This document shows, piece by piece, positions 46,764 through 54,966 of a DNA stretch of 64,000 nt. Position 1 is the stretch's first letter; every line of letters starts with the position of its first letter. The DNA comes from Porticoccaceae bacterium. Its GTDB lineage: Bacteria; Pseudomonadota; Gammaproteobacteria; Pseudomonadales; Porticoccaceae. The notes below the pieces were generated by a model. That model worked only from the letters and a program-made list of their open reading frames with translations. It had not been told where the DNA came from and searched no databases. The position numbers and the translations under genes are program-made. Location: positions 1-64,000 of the forward strand of contig JAGPUQ010000009.1 in NCBI GenBank assembly GCA_018069525.1, read 5' to 3'.

Positions 46764-47219
46764 CTAAAGCGACAGGGATTGCATTTCTTCTGGAATCACC
46801 ACTTCGCCGGCGGCTTGCTCTAGCCACTCTTCGCGACTGGTATCCCAGCTGTCCGCGCTCCACAATTCAAAGCGGTGGCTCTGCCCCACCAAGATGACTT
46901 TTTTCTCGAGACCCGCGTAGGCGCGTAACTCTGGCGGTAGCAACACTCGACCATTACTATCCAGCTCGATTTCGCGCGCGTGACCGACTAACAAACGCTG
47001 TACGCGCCGGCTCTCTTTATTAAAAGTAGATAAACTGGCAATTTTGGTTTCTATTTCCTGCCATTTCGGCATAGGATAGATCAACAGACACTTATCCTGG
47101 ATATCAATGGTCGCAACCAGCACGCCCTCACATAGCGCCAACAAGCCATCGCGATACCTGACCGGCACCGCCATACGCCCTTTTGCGTCTATGTTGATTT
47201 CGTTGCTGCCGCGAAACAC
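46764..47219 (-). CDS. mraZ: Transcriptional regulator MraZ
   Basis: First gene of the dcw cluster, a DNA-binding protein with two AbrB-like SpoVT folds. [23 protein letters not shown] is the first repeat (in part) and [28 protein letters not shown] the second; both keep the D-x-x-GR core. 151 residues. GTG at 47219 has GGAG 7 bp upstream. MraZ represses its own operon in E. coli by binding repeats upstream; a matching array of TGGNG repeats is present at 47307-47341. Confidence 0.97.
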   Translation of the reverse strand: MFRGSNEINIDAKGRMAVPVRYRDGLLALCEGVLVATIDIQDKCLLIYPMPKWQEIETKIASLSTFNKESRRVQRLLVGHAREIELDSNGRVLLPPELRAYAGLEKKVILVGQSHRFELWSADSWDTSREEWLEQAAGEVVIPEEMQSLSL

Positions 47220-47243
47220 TGGCTTCTCCGTTTATTGTTTTTG

Positions 47244-47273
47244 GAGCCTCCCTTTTGAGAGCCTCCTTAAAAG
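47244..47273. repeat. 15-bp tandem repeat, 2 copies, in the mraZ leader
   Basis: GAGCCTCCCTTTTGA and GAGCCTCCTTAAAAG share their first eight bases and lie 25-54 bp upstream of mraZ. On the coding strand each contains a GGAGGC core resembling a ribosome site, but no start codon follows either. Confidence 0.7.
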
Positions 47274-47306
47274 TAGGAAGGGATAGATTGAGGAAAGACT
47301 GACATC

Positions 47307-47341
47307 GCCCCCAAATACCCACAAAACCCCACTTTTCTCCA
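47307..47341 (-). promoter_or_regulatory. MraZ-binding box: four TGGNG-type repeats with 10-bp period
   Basis: On the minus strand TGGAG, TGGGG, TGGGT and GGGGC occur exactly 10 bp apart, separated by AAAAG, TTTTG and ATTTG. E. coli MraZ binds three TGGGN repeats with 5-bp spacers in front of its operon, so this is a clear counterpart with one extra unit. It lies 88-122 bp upstream of the mraZ start. Confidence 0.85.
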
Positions 47342-47893
47342 CCAAAAACCACTATATTCCGACGCCAGTTAAAGTCAAGCATCCGCATGGCTCCAAATTC
47401 ACAAAAACACGAATAAAACCAACAATTTGGCTTCGAAACTACAGGTGACGGCAGTACTTAAACAAATACAATTGAACAAAATCATTAAAGTAATCGTGCA
47501 AGCTAACTAATCACTTTAAGTATGAGATAATTTGGCTATATAAAAATAGTTTATTATCTTTTTTAGCTATTAAAACTCTTTGCCCGACCTCTACACGATT
47601 CCCTAATAAGTCCTCGGTCGCGGTGATTTACCACTCGACAGCGCAGAGCTATCCCGCCCACCTATGTAAAGACCCGTCCTTTTAGATTACAATCTGAGCA
47701 TTGAATTTTTGGTGTCAGTTGTACTGAAACTGATCGCACCGATTACGGCACAACTCTCTGACCTGGTCCTGTTCAGAATCTTGTCCAGAAAATTAGCCTT
47801 CCCTCCCTGCACAGTTGACAACAGTTTTAGGAGCAGTTGGGGGTATCCGAACTGGCCCGATAAACGCACAACATACTTACGAGGACTTACACG

Positions 47894-48991
47894 ATGGATA
47901 TCGGCGTTTTAATGCTCTTTCAAAATCATCCAAACCAGGCCATGGATGATTACGATATGTACAAAAAGGAGTTGGGGATTTGCGAATTAGTAGAACCACT
48001 TGGCTTTGATTCTGTGTGGGCGGTGGAACATCACTTTACCGATTACACTTTGTGCCCCAACCCTATCGAGATGCTGTCCTACCTGGCAGGCAAAACCGAG
48101 CGCATCAAACTGGGCACTGGCGCCATTATTCTGCCCTGGCACAAGGACCCTCTCCGCACTGCCACCGATATTGCAATGCTCGACAACCTCTGTGATCGAC
48201 GCTTGTTACTCGGCATCGGTCGCGGTATCGGCCGCGTTGAATACGATGGCTTCGGTGTCGATATGAATGAATCTCGGGGCATTTTTGACGAGGCCTCCGA
48301 AATGGTGATGGACATGCTGGAGACCGGCAAAGCCAAAAAACATGATGGCAAATACTTTAAGCAAGCCGCCCGCGATATACGCCCTGCGCCCATGGGGCCC
48401 TACCTGGATCGCACTTTCGTTACCTGCCAGTCACCAGAGACCGCCGAATTAATTGCCAAAAAAGGCATGGGCATGATGGTGTTTGCGATTTCTCCATGGA
48501 AATCACGAGCGGAGGATTGTCGACTTTATCGGGAAGCCTTCCTGGAATATCAGGGCCGCGAAGCCCCGCCAGTAGTCGCCAATGTATTTGTGATGGTAGA
48601 CGAAGATGGCGACAAGGCCACCGAACTCGCCCACAAGTATATGAGCGACTATTGGATTTCCGCTCTCGACCACTACGAAATGGACGGCTCTCACTTTGAA
48701 GGCGTCAAGGGCTATGAATTCTACGCCAAATCCGCGGGCATTATGCGCGATCGCAGTTCCGGCTCGATGGGCGATTTATACGTCAACAACCAAATTTTCG
48801 GCACGCCAAAACAATGCATTGAACAGATGAATACCATTCAGGAATTGGCTGGGCCAGTTACCTTTAACGTGTCTTTTTCTTACGCCGGCCTACCCTACGA
48901 TACAGTTAAGGCGCAAATGAAATTATTTGCCGAGCAATGCCTGCCCCAGCTGCAGGCGGCACCAGCAGGAACACTCGCACAAGCCAGTTAG
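47894..48991 (+). CDS. Luciferase-like (LLM) flavin-dependent monooxygenase
   Basis: Bacterial luciferase-family TIM-barrel protein of 365 residues. The N-terminal IGVLMLFQNHP, FDSVWAVEHHFTDYTL, IKLGTGAIILPWHKDPLR and LLGIGRGIGRVEYDGFG motifs are those of LLM monooxygenases that use reduced flavin; some members epoxidise limonene or carry out Baeyer-Villiger reactions. The family alone does not give the substrate. ATG at 47894 has GAGGA 8 bp upstream. It opens a same-strand series of seven genes for oxidoreductases, a hydrolase and a permease, so a catabolic role is likely. A flavin reductase partner is not seen nearby. Confidence 0.88.
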   Translation: MDIGVLMLFQNHPNQAMDDYDMYKKELGICELVEPLGFDSVWAVEHHFTDYTLCPNPIEMLSYLAGKTERIKLGTGAIILPWHKDPLRTATDIAMLDNLCDRRLLLGIGRGIGRVEYDGFGVDMNESRGIFDEASEMVMDMLETGKAKKHDGKYFKQAARDIRPAPMGPYLDRTFVTCQSPETAELIAKKGMGMMVFAISPWKSRAEDCRLYREAFLEYQGREAPPVVANVFVMVDEDGDKATELAHKYMSDYWISALDHYEMDGSHFEGVKGYEFYAKSAGIMRDRSSGSMGDLYVNNQIFGTPKQCIEQMNTIQELAGPVTFNVSFSYAGLPYDTVKAQMKLFAEQCLPQLQAAPAGTLAQAS

Positions 48992-49135
48992 CAACGGCCG
49001 AGCCACCGCTTTTACCCGTATCGTCTAGTATCGAGGTGAAGGCAGAATGTTATGGCTTAACAATATCCGGTAGGCCCTTGTACAGAACATGCAAACCTGC
49101 GAACTCATTTTTTAGAAACAAAGGAGGTCTCCCCC

Positions 49136-49915
49136 GTGGCAAGACTCAGTAAACTCAGTCGCTCTGTCGAGGGTAAAGTTGTACACATTACCGGTGCTGC
49201 CAGTGGTATGGGCCGGGCCACCGCCTATTTGTTCGCCGATGAAGGTGCCAAAGTTGCGGTCACCGACCTCAACGGAGAAGCCGCCGAGCAGGTCGCCAGC
49301 GATATCCGCGATGCCGGCGGCATCGCCACCGCCTGGCGCTTAAATGTTGCCGACCCGGAAGAAATTATTGCCGTCACTAAAGCCATCGGCGAGGAGTTTA
49401 GCGGGTTGGATATTTTAGTTAACAATGCGGGCATCGGCGTCTTCGCCAAACTCGATAGCGACAAATATGAAGAGCGCTGGCAATTGAGCATGGATGTATT
49501 AATCACTGGTGTGCAGCGCCTGGTGCGCGCTTCCTTGTCCATGCTCCGCGAGGCCGAGCACGGCCGTATTATCAATATCGCTTCGACCGAAGGTCTGGGT
49601 GCAACCGAAAATGCCAGCCCTTACACCGCCGCAAAACATGCCGTGGTCGGTTTTACCAAAGCCCTGGCGATTGATTTGGGCCGAGAGGGCATTACCGCAA
49701 ACTGTGTTTGCCCAGGGCCAATCAAAACCTCGTTGACCGACTTCATTTCGGAAGAAGATAAAAATACCTTTGCCCGGCGACGTGTGGCGGTGCGCCGCTA
49801 CGGCGACCCGGAGGAAGTCGCCCATGCGACCTTTAACTTTGCGCTGCCCTCGGCCTCGTTTATGACTGGCGTTATCATGCCGGTCGATGGCGGGCTGTGG
49901 ATACGCAACGCCTAA
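49136..49915 (+). CDS. Short-chain dehydrogenase/reductase (SDR)
   Basis: Classical NAD(P)-dependent SDR of 259 residues. Cofactor motif TGAASGMG, the NNAG motif (LVNNAGIGVFA), the catalytic Ser in INIASTEG and Tyr-x-x-x-Lys (YTAAK) are all intact. An acidic residue after strand 2 (VTDLNGE) favours NAD(H). GTG at 49136 has an ideal AGGAGG ribosome site 9 bp upstream. It lies 144 bp after the luciferase-like gene and 37 bp before the metallo-hydrolase; a hydroxyl-to-ketone step in the same pathway is likely. Confidence 0.93.
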   Translation: MARLSKLSRSVEGKVVHITGAASGMGRATAYLFADEGAKVAVTDLNGEAAEQVASDIRDAGGIATAWRLNVADPEEIIAVTKAIGEEFSGLDILVNNAGIGVFAKLDSDKYEERWQLSMDVLITGVQRLVRASLSMLREAEHGRIINIASTEGLGATENASPYTAAKHAVVGFTKALAIDLGREGITANCVCPGPIKTSLTDFISEEDKNTFARRRVAVRRYGDPEEVAHATFNFALPSASFMTGVIMPVDGGLWIRNA

Positions 49916-49952
49916 TTAACGTACCTGCAAAGACGGCTTAACGGAGAATAGC

Positions 49953-50804
49953 GTGGCCCAGTGGCAAATCGGTGATGTCAAAGTCACCAAAATTATTGAA
50001 GAAGATGGGCCGGTACCCGGCAACTTCGTCTTACCCGATGCAAATCCCGAGGCGCTAGCGGAAATCCCCTGGCTGTCGCCAAACTTTGTGACCGAAAAGG
50101 GCTGGCTAAAAATGTCTATCCACGCCCTGATAATCGAAACTCAAGACCTGCGCATAATGGTGGACACCTGTGTTGGCAACGACAAAGAGCGCACCACCAA
50201 AGCCTGGGCGATGCGCAGTGGGCCATTTTTAAAAGACCTTTCCTCAGCGGGTTTCCCCCGCGAAAGTATCGACTACGTAATTTGCACTCACCTGCATGTC
50301 GATCACGTGGGCTGGAATACCATGTTGGTAGACGGAGAATGGTTACCGACTTTCCCCAACGCCCGCTATTTATTTGGCCGCAAGGAATGGGAGGCCTGGC
50401 AGGCCGATCCTCAGGAGGAGGAATTTGGCCCGGTGATGCAGGATTCCGTCACTCCAATTGTTACGGCAGGTCTCGCGGATTTGGTAGACAGCGATCACCG
50501 CGTTAATAGTGAAGTATGGTTTGAACCAACCTATGGCCACACCGCCGGGCACATAAGTGTGCGGATTTCTTCCGGCGGAGAAGACGCCGTTATCACCGGC
50601 GATATGACCCACCACCCCTGCCAGTTGGCACGTCCGCAATGGCCCTGCTACGCGGATTACGACCCTGAGCAGGCGATTCAAACCCGCCGCGATTTTTACG
50701 CACGCTACGCCGACAAACCCGTGTTAGTCATCGGCACTCACTTTGCTCCGCCGACCGCCGGTTACATCGTTCCCGACGGCGACTATTACAAACTCAATAT
50801 TTAG
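49953..50804 (+). CDS. Metallo-beta-lactamase-fold hydrolase
   Basis: 283-residue MBL-fold protein with the dinuclear zinc motif H113-x-H115-x-D117-H118 in CTHLHVDHVGWN, the third-ligand region GHTAGHISVR and the Asp ligand in ITGDMTHH. The overall type resembles lactonases and other carbon-oxygen hydrolases rather than beta-lactamases. In this gene series a lactone-opening step after a Baeyer-Villiger reaction would be logical (inference). GTG at 49953 has GGAG upstream. No signal peptide, so cytoplasmic. Confidence 0.9.
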   Translation: MAQWQIGDVKVTKIIEEDGPVPGNFVLPDANPEALAEIPWLSPNFVTEKGWLKMSIHALIIETQDLRIMVDTCVGNDKERTTKAWAMRSGPFLKDLSSAGFPRESIDYVICTHLHVDHVGWNTMLVDGEWLPTFPNARYLFGRKEWEAWQADPQEEEFGPVMQDSVTPIVTAGLADLVDSDHRVNSEVWFEPTYGHTAGHISVRISSGGEDAVITGDMTHHPCQLARPQWPCYADYDPEQAIQTRRDFYARYADKPVLVIGTHFAPPTAGYIVPDGDYYKLNI

Positions 50805-50832
50805 CGCAGCCGTGCTTGTCCAATATAGTTTG

Positions 50833-50905
50833 CCCGGCTATCGTTTTCCCGGCTATCGTTTTCCTGATAGGGTTTCCCCGACTGGGTTTTCCCAATACGG
50901 CTTTT
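50833..50905. repeat. 13-15-bp tandem repeat, about 5 copies, between the MBL hydrolase and alcohol dehydrogenase genes
   Basis: Two identical 15-bp units (CCCGGCTATCGTTTT, 50833-50862) are followed by decayed units CCTGATAGGGTTT, CCCCGACTGGGTTTT and CCCAATACGGCTTTT. A possible further unit precedes them at 50818. They fill half of the 147-bp gap, ending 46 bp before the dehydrogenase start. Confidence 0.88.
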
Positions 50906-50951
50906 ACTGAGCACACACCTAATTGTTAATTAACCGCTAAAAGGATATACC

Positions 50952-51968
50952 ATGAAAGCCACACGTTTTTACGGGGTTGGAAAACCCATCGAGATTGAAG
51001 ACATACCCGAGCCGGAGGTAGGCCCCAACGACGTGCTGATTAAAATCGCCGGAGCCGGGGTCTGTCATTCCGACCTGCACGTGATTGACGGCGACGTAGA
51101 TATCGGGGAAACGCCCATCACGCTCGGCCATGAGAACGCAGGCATTGTTGAAAAAGTCGGCAGCCAGGTTACCGAAGTAGAACCAGGAGAAGGCGTTGCC
51201 GTATTTGGTGCGTGGAGTTGCGGACACTGCAGATTTTGTGACATAGGAGAACAAAGCCTGTGCCAAAACCCGGTTTGGCCGGGCGTCATGGTAAATGGCG
51301 GCTGGGCCGAAAAGTTACTGGTACACCACCCTCGCAATTTAGTGAAGCTTAATGGGCTCGACCCCATCGTCGCCGCGCCGATGACCGACGCGGCTCTGAC
51401 GCCCTACCGGGCGGTTAAAAAAGTTATGTCTAATCTGGGGCCCGGCAAAACTCTGGCTATTATTGGAGTAGGCGGTTTGGGACACATGGCCCTGCAAATT
51501 GCCAAAGCCGTAACGCCCGCGACGCAATTAATTGCCATTGATATAAGCGCCGAGAAACTCACCATGGCGAAACAACTGGGCGCAAATCACGTAGTCGATG
51601 GCATGGGCGATGTTGGCGCTGCGGTGAAAGCCGCAACTGGTGGCGATGGAGCCGATGCGGTAATCGATTTTGTCGGCAACGATGCCACTTTGAAAAATGC
51701 GGGAGCCAGCATTGGTATTGCCGGCAAAGTTATCGTGGTGGGTATTGCCGGCGGCACCCTACCCTATTCATTTTGGAATTTACCCCTCGAATGCGAAGTG
51801 TCCAGCAGTATCTGGGGTAATCGGCAGGAATTGAAAGAGGTACTGGAAATGGCTCGCATCGGACTCATCACTCCCCATATCGAACGTCAACCTCTCGAAG
51901 CCATTAACGATGTGCTGGCCCGACTCCACGACGGTAAGATACAGGGGCGCGTAGTGCTTACGCCTTAA
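50952..51968 (+). CDS. Zinc-dependent medium-chain alcohol dehydrogenase
   Basis: 338-residue MDR family enzyme. Catalytic zinc ligands C38 (GVCHSDLH) and H60-E61 (LGHENAG) and the structural zinc cysteines C90, C93, C96 and C104 are present. The Rossmann motif IGVGGLGHMALQIAK follows, with an acidic residue (AIDIS) after strand 2 that favours NAD. It should oxidise primary or secondary alcohols to aldehydes or ketones. ATG at 50952 has AAAGGA 8 bp upstream. Middle member of the same-strand catabolic series. Confidence 0.94.
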   Translation: MKATRFYGVGKPIEIEDIPEPEVGPNDVLIKIAGAGVCHSDLHVIDGDVDIGETPITLGHENAGIVEKVGSQVTEVEPGEGVAVFGAWSCGHCRFCDIGEQSLCQNPVWPGVMVNGGWAEKLLVHHPRNLVKLNGLDPIVAAPMTDAALTPYRAVKKVMSNLGPGKTLAIIGVGGLGHMALQIAKAVTPATQLIAIDISAEKLTMAKQLGANHVVDGMGDVGAAVKAATGGDGADAVIDFVGNDATLKNAGASIGIAGKVIVVGIAGGTLPYSFWNLPLECEVSSSIWGNRQELKEVLEMARIGLITPHIERQPLEAINDVLARLHDGKIQGRVVLTP

Positions 51969-52040
51969 AACCAGCGATTTTACCCAAGCCAATCAACTCG
52001 CAACCAGCGACTAACGTTCACGTATCAGAGGCCAGTAGTA

Positions 52041-52676
52041 ATGCCCTTATCACCACCCAAAGCACGCCAACATTTACACACGCGAAAAATCGATCTTAAA
52101 GGCTACTATCGCGACGATGGTCTGTGGGATATCGAAGCTCACATTACCGACAAAAAAACCTACACCTACGAAAATCAGTCCCGTGGCCTGGTCGCTTCCG
52201 GTCACCCGGTGCACGACATGTCGCTAAGATTGAGTATTGATCCTGGGCTTGTGGTGCGCGAAGTCGAAGCGGTGATGGACGTTCAGCCCTACACTATTTG
52301 TTCCGATATTGTGGGTAATTTCCAGAAACTGGTGGGGCTTAAAATCGGCGCAGGTTGGAATAAACGCGTGCGCGAGGTTGTCGGTAACGTAGAAGGCTGC
52401 ACTCATCTAGCCGAGCTGCTCGGCCCCATCGCCACTGTCGCGTTTCAGACTTTATCCGGGGACCACGCACAAAAATTAATGGGCCGAGATCCGGAGAAAA
52501 ACCGGGAAGAAAACGCTGACCGCTCTCCCTTTATGCTCAATGGCTGCCACACCTGGAGCGCTGAAAGCTCGGTGGTAAAACAACTTTATCCCGCGTCTTA
52601 TACAGGTGGCAATGCAGAAAGAATCAACACCGAGGGAGCCGCCGCCGAGATCGTTAATCTCGTGGACGAAAACTAG
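52041..52676 (+). CDS. DUF2889 family protein
   Basis: 211-residue soluble protein matching the DUF2889 family: HTRKIDLKGYYRDDGLWDIEA, THITDKKTY-type strand, GHPVHDMSLRLSID, the EAVMDVQPYTICSDI block and the GCTHLAELLGPIATVAFQTL helix with Cys and His. The family is often found beside genes for degradation of aromatic or steroid-like compounds; its activity is not known to me. The conserved Asp/His/Cys residues suggest an enzyme or metal binder. It lies between alcohol dehydrogenase and SDR on the same strand. Confidence 0.85.
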   Translation: MPLSPPKARQHLHTRKIDLKGYYRDDGLWDIEAHITDKKTYTYENQSRGLVASGHPVHDMSLRLSIDPGLVVREVEAVMDVQPYTICSDIVGNFQKLVGLKIGAGWNKRVREVVGNVEGCTHLAELLGPIATVAFQTLSGDHAQKLMGRDPEKNREENADRSPFMLNGCHTWSAESSVVKQLYPASYTGGNAERINTEGAAAEIVNLVDEN

Positions 52677-52779
52677 AACATGCACTCGAAGCAATAAAAA
52701 AATCAAGTCATCAATAAACAGATAACTGACTAACAAAACTTTCACTCAACAATAAAGCTAAAACTAAGAGGTTATTATT

Positions 52780-53529
52780 ATGGGCAAGCGATTAAACGGG
52801 AAAGTGGCCATTATTACTGGCGGAGCCAGTGGTATTGGTGAGGCACACGCCCATGTATTCGCCGCAGAGGGCGCGAAAGTCGTTATCAGCGACGTTCAGG
52901 ACGAACTAGGTGAATGCGTGGTCTCCGCCATTAATAAAAACGGCGGCGATGCCATGTTCGTTCATCAGGATGTCACCAGCGAGTCCGACTGGGCCAGACT
53001 AGTCGAGGCAACGGTTAACAAGTATGGTTCCCTCACCACCTTGGTCAACAATGCAGGAGTCGGCAGTTTTAAAGGTGTTGAAGAGGAAGATCTGGAAGGT
53101 TTTAACCGGGTAGTCGCAATATGTCAGACCGGGGTTTGGCTAGGGATGAAAGCAGTGATGCCGGAATTAAAAAAATCCGGTAACGGTGCCATTGTTAATA
53201 TCTCGTCGCTTTACGGCATTATCGGCACTCCCAGTATGCTGGCCTACCACGGCGCAAAAGGTGCCGTGCGACTAATGACCAAATCTGCCGGGCTGGAATA
53301 TGCCAAGCAGGGCGTCCGAATTAATTCCGTGCATCCAGGTATTATCAAAACTCCTCTGGCAAGCACCTTGTCCGATGAATATATCCAGGTCATCACCGAG
53401 ACTACCCCGATGGGCAGAATGGGCGAACCTGTTGATATCGCCAACATGTCCTTGTTTTTAGTATCCGATGAAGCGAGCTTTATTACCGCGTCAGAATTTG
53501 TCGTGGATGGCGGTTGGGGCGCACAATAA
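52780..53529 (+). CDS. Short-chain dehydrogenase, hydroxysteroid/cyclic-alcohol type
   Basis: 249-residue classical SDR with TGGASGIG, NNAG (LVNNAGVGSF), catalytic Ser in NISSLYG and YHGAK. The TD/SDV acidic residue after strand 2 indicates NAD(H). The sequence is closest in style to 3-alpha/20-beta-hydroxysteroid and cyclic alcohol dehydrogenases (for example VNISSLYGIIGTPSMLAYHGAKGAV in part). It is followed by a terminator that also lies directly in front of the MFS permease. Confidence 0.93.
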   Translation: MGKRLNGKVAIITGGASGIGEAHAHVFAAEGAKVVISDVQDELGECVVSAINKNGGDAMFVHQDVTSESDWARLVEATVNKYGSLTTLVNNAGVGSFKGVEEEDLEGFNRVVAICQTGVWLGMKAVMPELKKSGNGAIVNISSLYGIIGTPSMLAYHGAKGAVRLMTKSAGLEYAKQGVRINSVHPGIIKTPLASTLSDEYIQVITETTPMGRMGEPVDIANMSLFLVSDEASFITASEFVVDGGWGAQ

Positions 53530-53603
53530 ACCTGCATGCCATGCTCCGATTGTGCTCGGAGAAGGCTTTCCGTTAAGCAAAAAGCTCGCCGTTAAACCAT
53601 AAT

Positions 53604-53631
53604 ACCGGGGTTTATAACCCGGCATTTTTTT
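53604..53631 (+). terminator. Terminator-like hairpin directly in front of the MFS gene
   Basis: CCGGGGTT-TAT-AACCCGG (one bulged G) is followed by CA and seven T. The last T abuts the GGAG ribosome site at 53632. Either it ends the SDR operon or, since no room for a promoter is left before the permease, it works as an attenuator. Confidence 0.75.
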
Positions 53632-53641
53632 GGAGTACCTA

Positions 53642-53675
53642 TTGAAGCAAGGAAACACGTGAAGCAAGAAAACAC
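53642..53675 (+). repeat. 17-bp tandem duplication of the MFS start region
   Basis: TTGAAGCAAGGAAACAC and GTGAAGCAAGAAAACAC (15 of 17 identical) lie side by side. The second begins with the GTG start of the permease; the first begins with TTG 6 bp after GGAG and opens a 6-codon ORF whose TGA overlaps that GTG (GTGA). Confidence 0.93.
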
Positions 53676-54924
53676 ATTTCGTCAGGGCGCCGCTATCGTC
53701 GCGACTTTATTTCTAACCCTGGGCCTACTGTACGGCATCTGGTATGCGTACTCGGTTTTTTTAGTAGCGTTGATTGAACATTTCGGCTGGTCCCGCTCGG
53801 TCACTGCCGGAGCCATGTCGGTATTTATTTTAACCCACGGTATTTTTGGCCCCTTCGCCGGCCGCTTAGTAGAAAAGTTCGGCCCGCGTTACCTGATGAT
53901 GATCGGCGCAGTCGTCATGGCAACGGGCTTGTTGCTAAGCTCTCAAGTCACTCAGTGGTGGCAACTGTATATTAGCTTCGGCCTTATCACCGCGCTGGGC
54001 CTGGGCGCCTGCGGTTGGGTGCCCGCGGTTATTCTTACCGAGCAATGGTTCCCCAATAAAGTAGGTACTGCGCTGGGCATTGTCACTGCCGGAATTGGCG
54101 TCGGTATGATGGTTGTAGTGCCCCTGTCAAATTATTTAATTGAAAACTCCAATTGGCGACATGCCTACCAGGTGTTAGCGTCCATGGTATTGATCTTTAT
54201 TTTACCAGCGGCATTTTTTGTTTTGCGAGAACCCGATGGACACCTTGTCGAAGTCACAGACGAGGCAGAAAACACCGATTCAAACGAAGCCCTCGTACTC
54301 AGCTCCCGACCCCACTGGACCTTAACAAGCGCCTTCGCATCCAACAGTTTTCGTTTCGCTGTTCTGGCTTTTTTCTTTGGCGGCTGTCTCACCCAACTAC
54401 TATTAATGCATCAATTCGCGTTTATGGTAGATCACGGTGTTGCGAAGACCATGGGTTCGATAATCGTCGGCATTATCGGTGTCGCCAGTATTCCCGGGAA
54501 AATTATTTTGGGCAGCTTGTCTGATCGTATTGGCAGAGAGCTGGCCTATAGCGTGGGTTTATTTTGTATTCTTTTATCCATCGGCGCGCTGGCTTTAATA
54601 GGTACGGTACCCGGTTTATTAATGCCCTTCGCATTCGCCCTACTCGTCGGCTTTGGTTATGCGGCGAATGCGCCGATTATTCCCGCAGCGGCGCGGGACT
54701 TATTTGCGGGACCAAAATTCCCGGTTATTTTTGGCACCATGTCGATGTTCGCCGCTATAGGCGGTGCGACTGGTTCATGGTTGGGCGGCGCCCTGTTTGA
54801 TCTTTCGGGGAATTATCAATTAATGTTAATGACGGCAGCCGGTCTCGCCATTCTTTCTCCTGCGATGCTGTGGCTGGCCGCACCCCGTGCTCCTCAACAA
54901 CCTCCGCATACTTCCCACAATTAG
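53659..54924 (+). CDS. MFS transporter, monocarboxylate/OFA-like
   Basis: 421-residue major facilitator with 12 hydrophobic segments and a central hydrophilic loop (about 195-220). HFGWSRSVTAGAMSVFIL, GPFAGRLVEKFGPRYLM and the second-half GKIILGSLSDRIGRE are typical of the oxalate/formate antiporter and monocarboxylate group. Likely uptake of the pathway's organic acid substrate or export of an intermediate. The start is GTG at 53659 with AAGG 6 bp upstream inside the duplicated unit; a second ribosome site (GGAG, 53632) serves a 6-codon leader ORF that overlaps it. Last gene of the plus-strand series. Confidence 0.92.
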   Translation: MKQENTFRQGAAIVATLFLTLGLLYGIWYAYSVFLVALIEHFGWSRSVTAGAMSVFILTHGIFGPFAGRLVEKFGPRYLMMIGAVVMATGLLLSSQVTQWWQLYISFGLITALGLGACGWVPAVILTEQWFPNKVGTALGIVTAGIGVGMMVVVPLSNYLIENSNWRHAYQVLASMVLIFILPAAFFVLREPDGHLVEVTDEAENTDSNEALVLSSRPHWTLTSAFASNSFRFAVLAFFFGGCLTQLLLMHQFAFMVDHGVAKTMGSIIVGIIGVASIPGKIILGSLSDRIGRELAYSVGLFCILLSIGALALIGTVPGLLMPFAFALLVGFGYAANAPIIPAAARDLFAGPKFPVIFGTMSMFAAIGGATGSWLGGALFDLSGNYQLMLMTAAGLAILSPAMLWLAAPRAPQQPPHTSHN

Positions 54925-54966
54925 ATCTCGAAGGTACTACGCTTTCCTGGCTGGCTTTTGTCACGA

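Larger units (their letters stand above)
47220..47893. other. Boundary region between the dcw cluster and the catabolic region
   Basis: No convincing gene in 674 bp. The left part holds a 15-bp duplication and the MraZ box; the middle (47460-47640) is AT-rich; the right part should carry the promoter for the luciferase-like gene. A TTGACA hexamer at 47815-47820 has no good -10 partner at normal spacing. Confidence 0.6.

Noticed and set aside
46753-46863. N-terminal extension of RsmH to an upstream start
   Set aside because: The extra 37 residues overlap the mraZ coding sequence and match no family start; ATG at 46752 has proper spacing and gives the normal length.
47128-47388. 86-codon minus-strand frame over the mraZ start and MraZ box
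   Set aside because: It overlaps mraZ in another frame and covers regulatory repeats; no homology.
47815-47843. Sigma-70 promoter for the luciferase-like gene with TTGACA
   Set aside because: No acceptable -10 hexamer lies 16-18 bp downstream.
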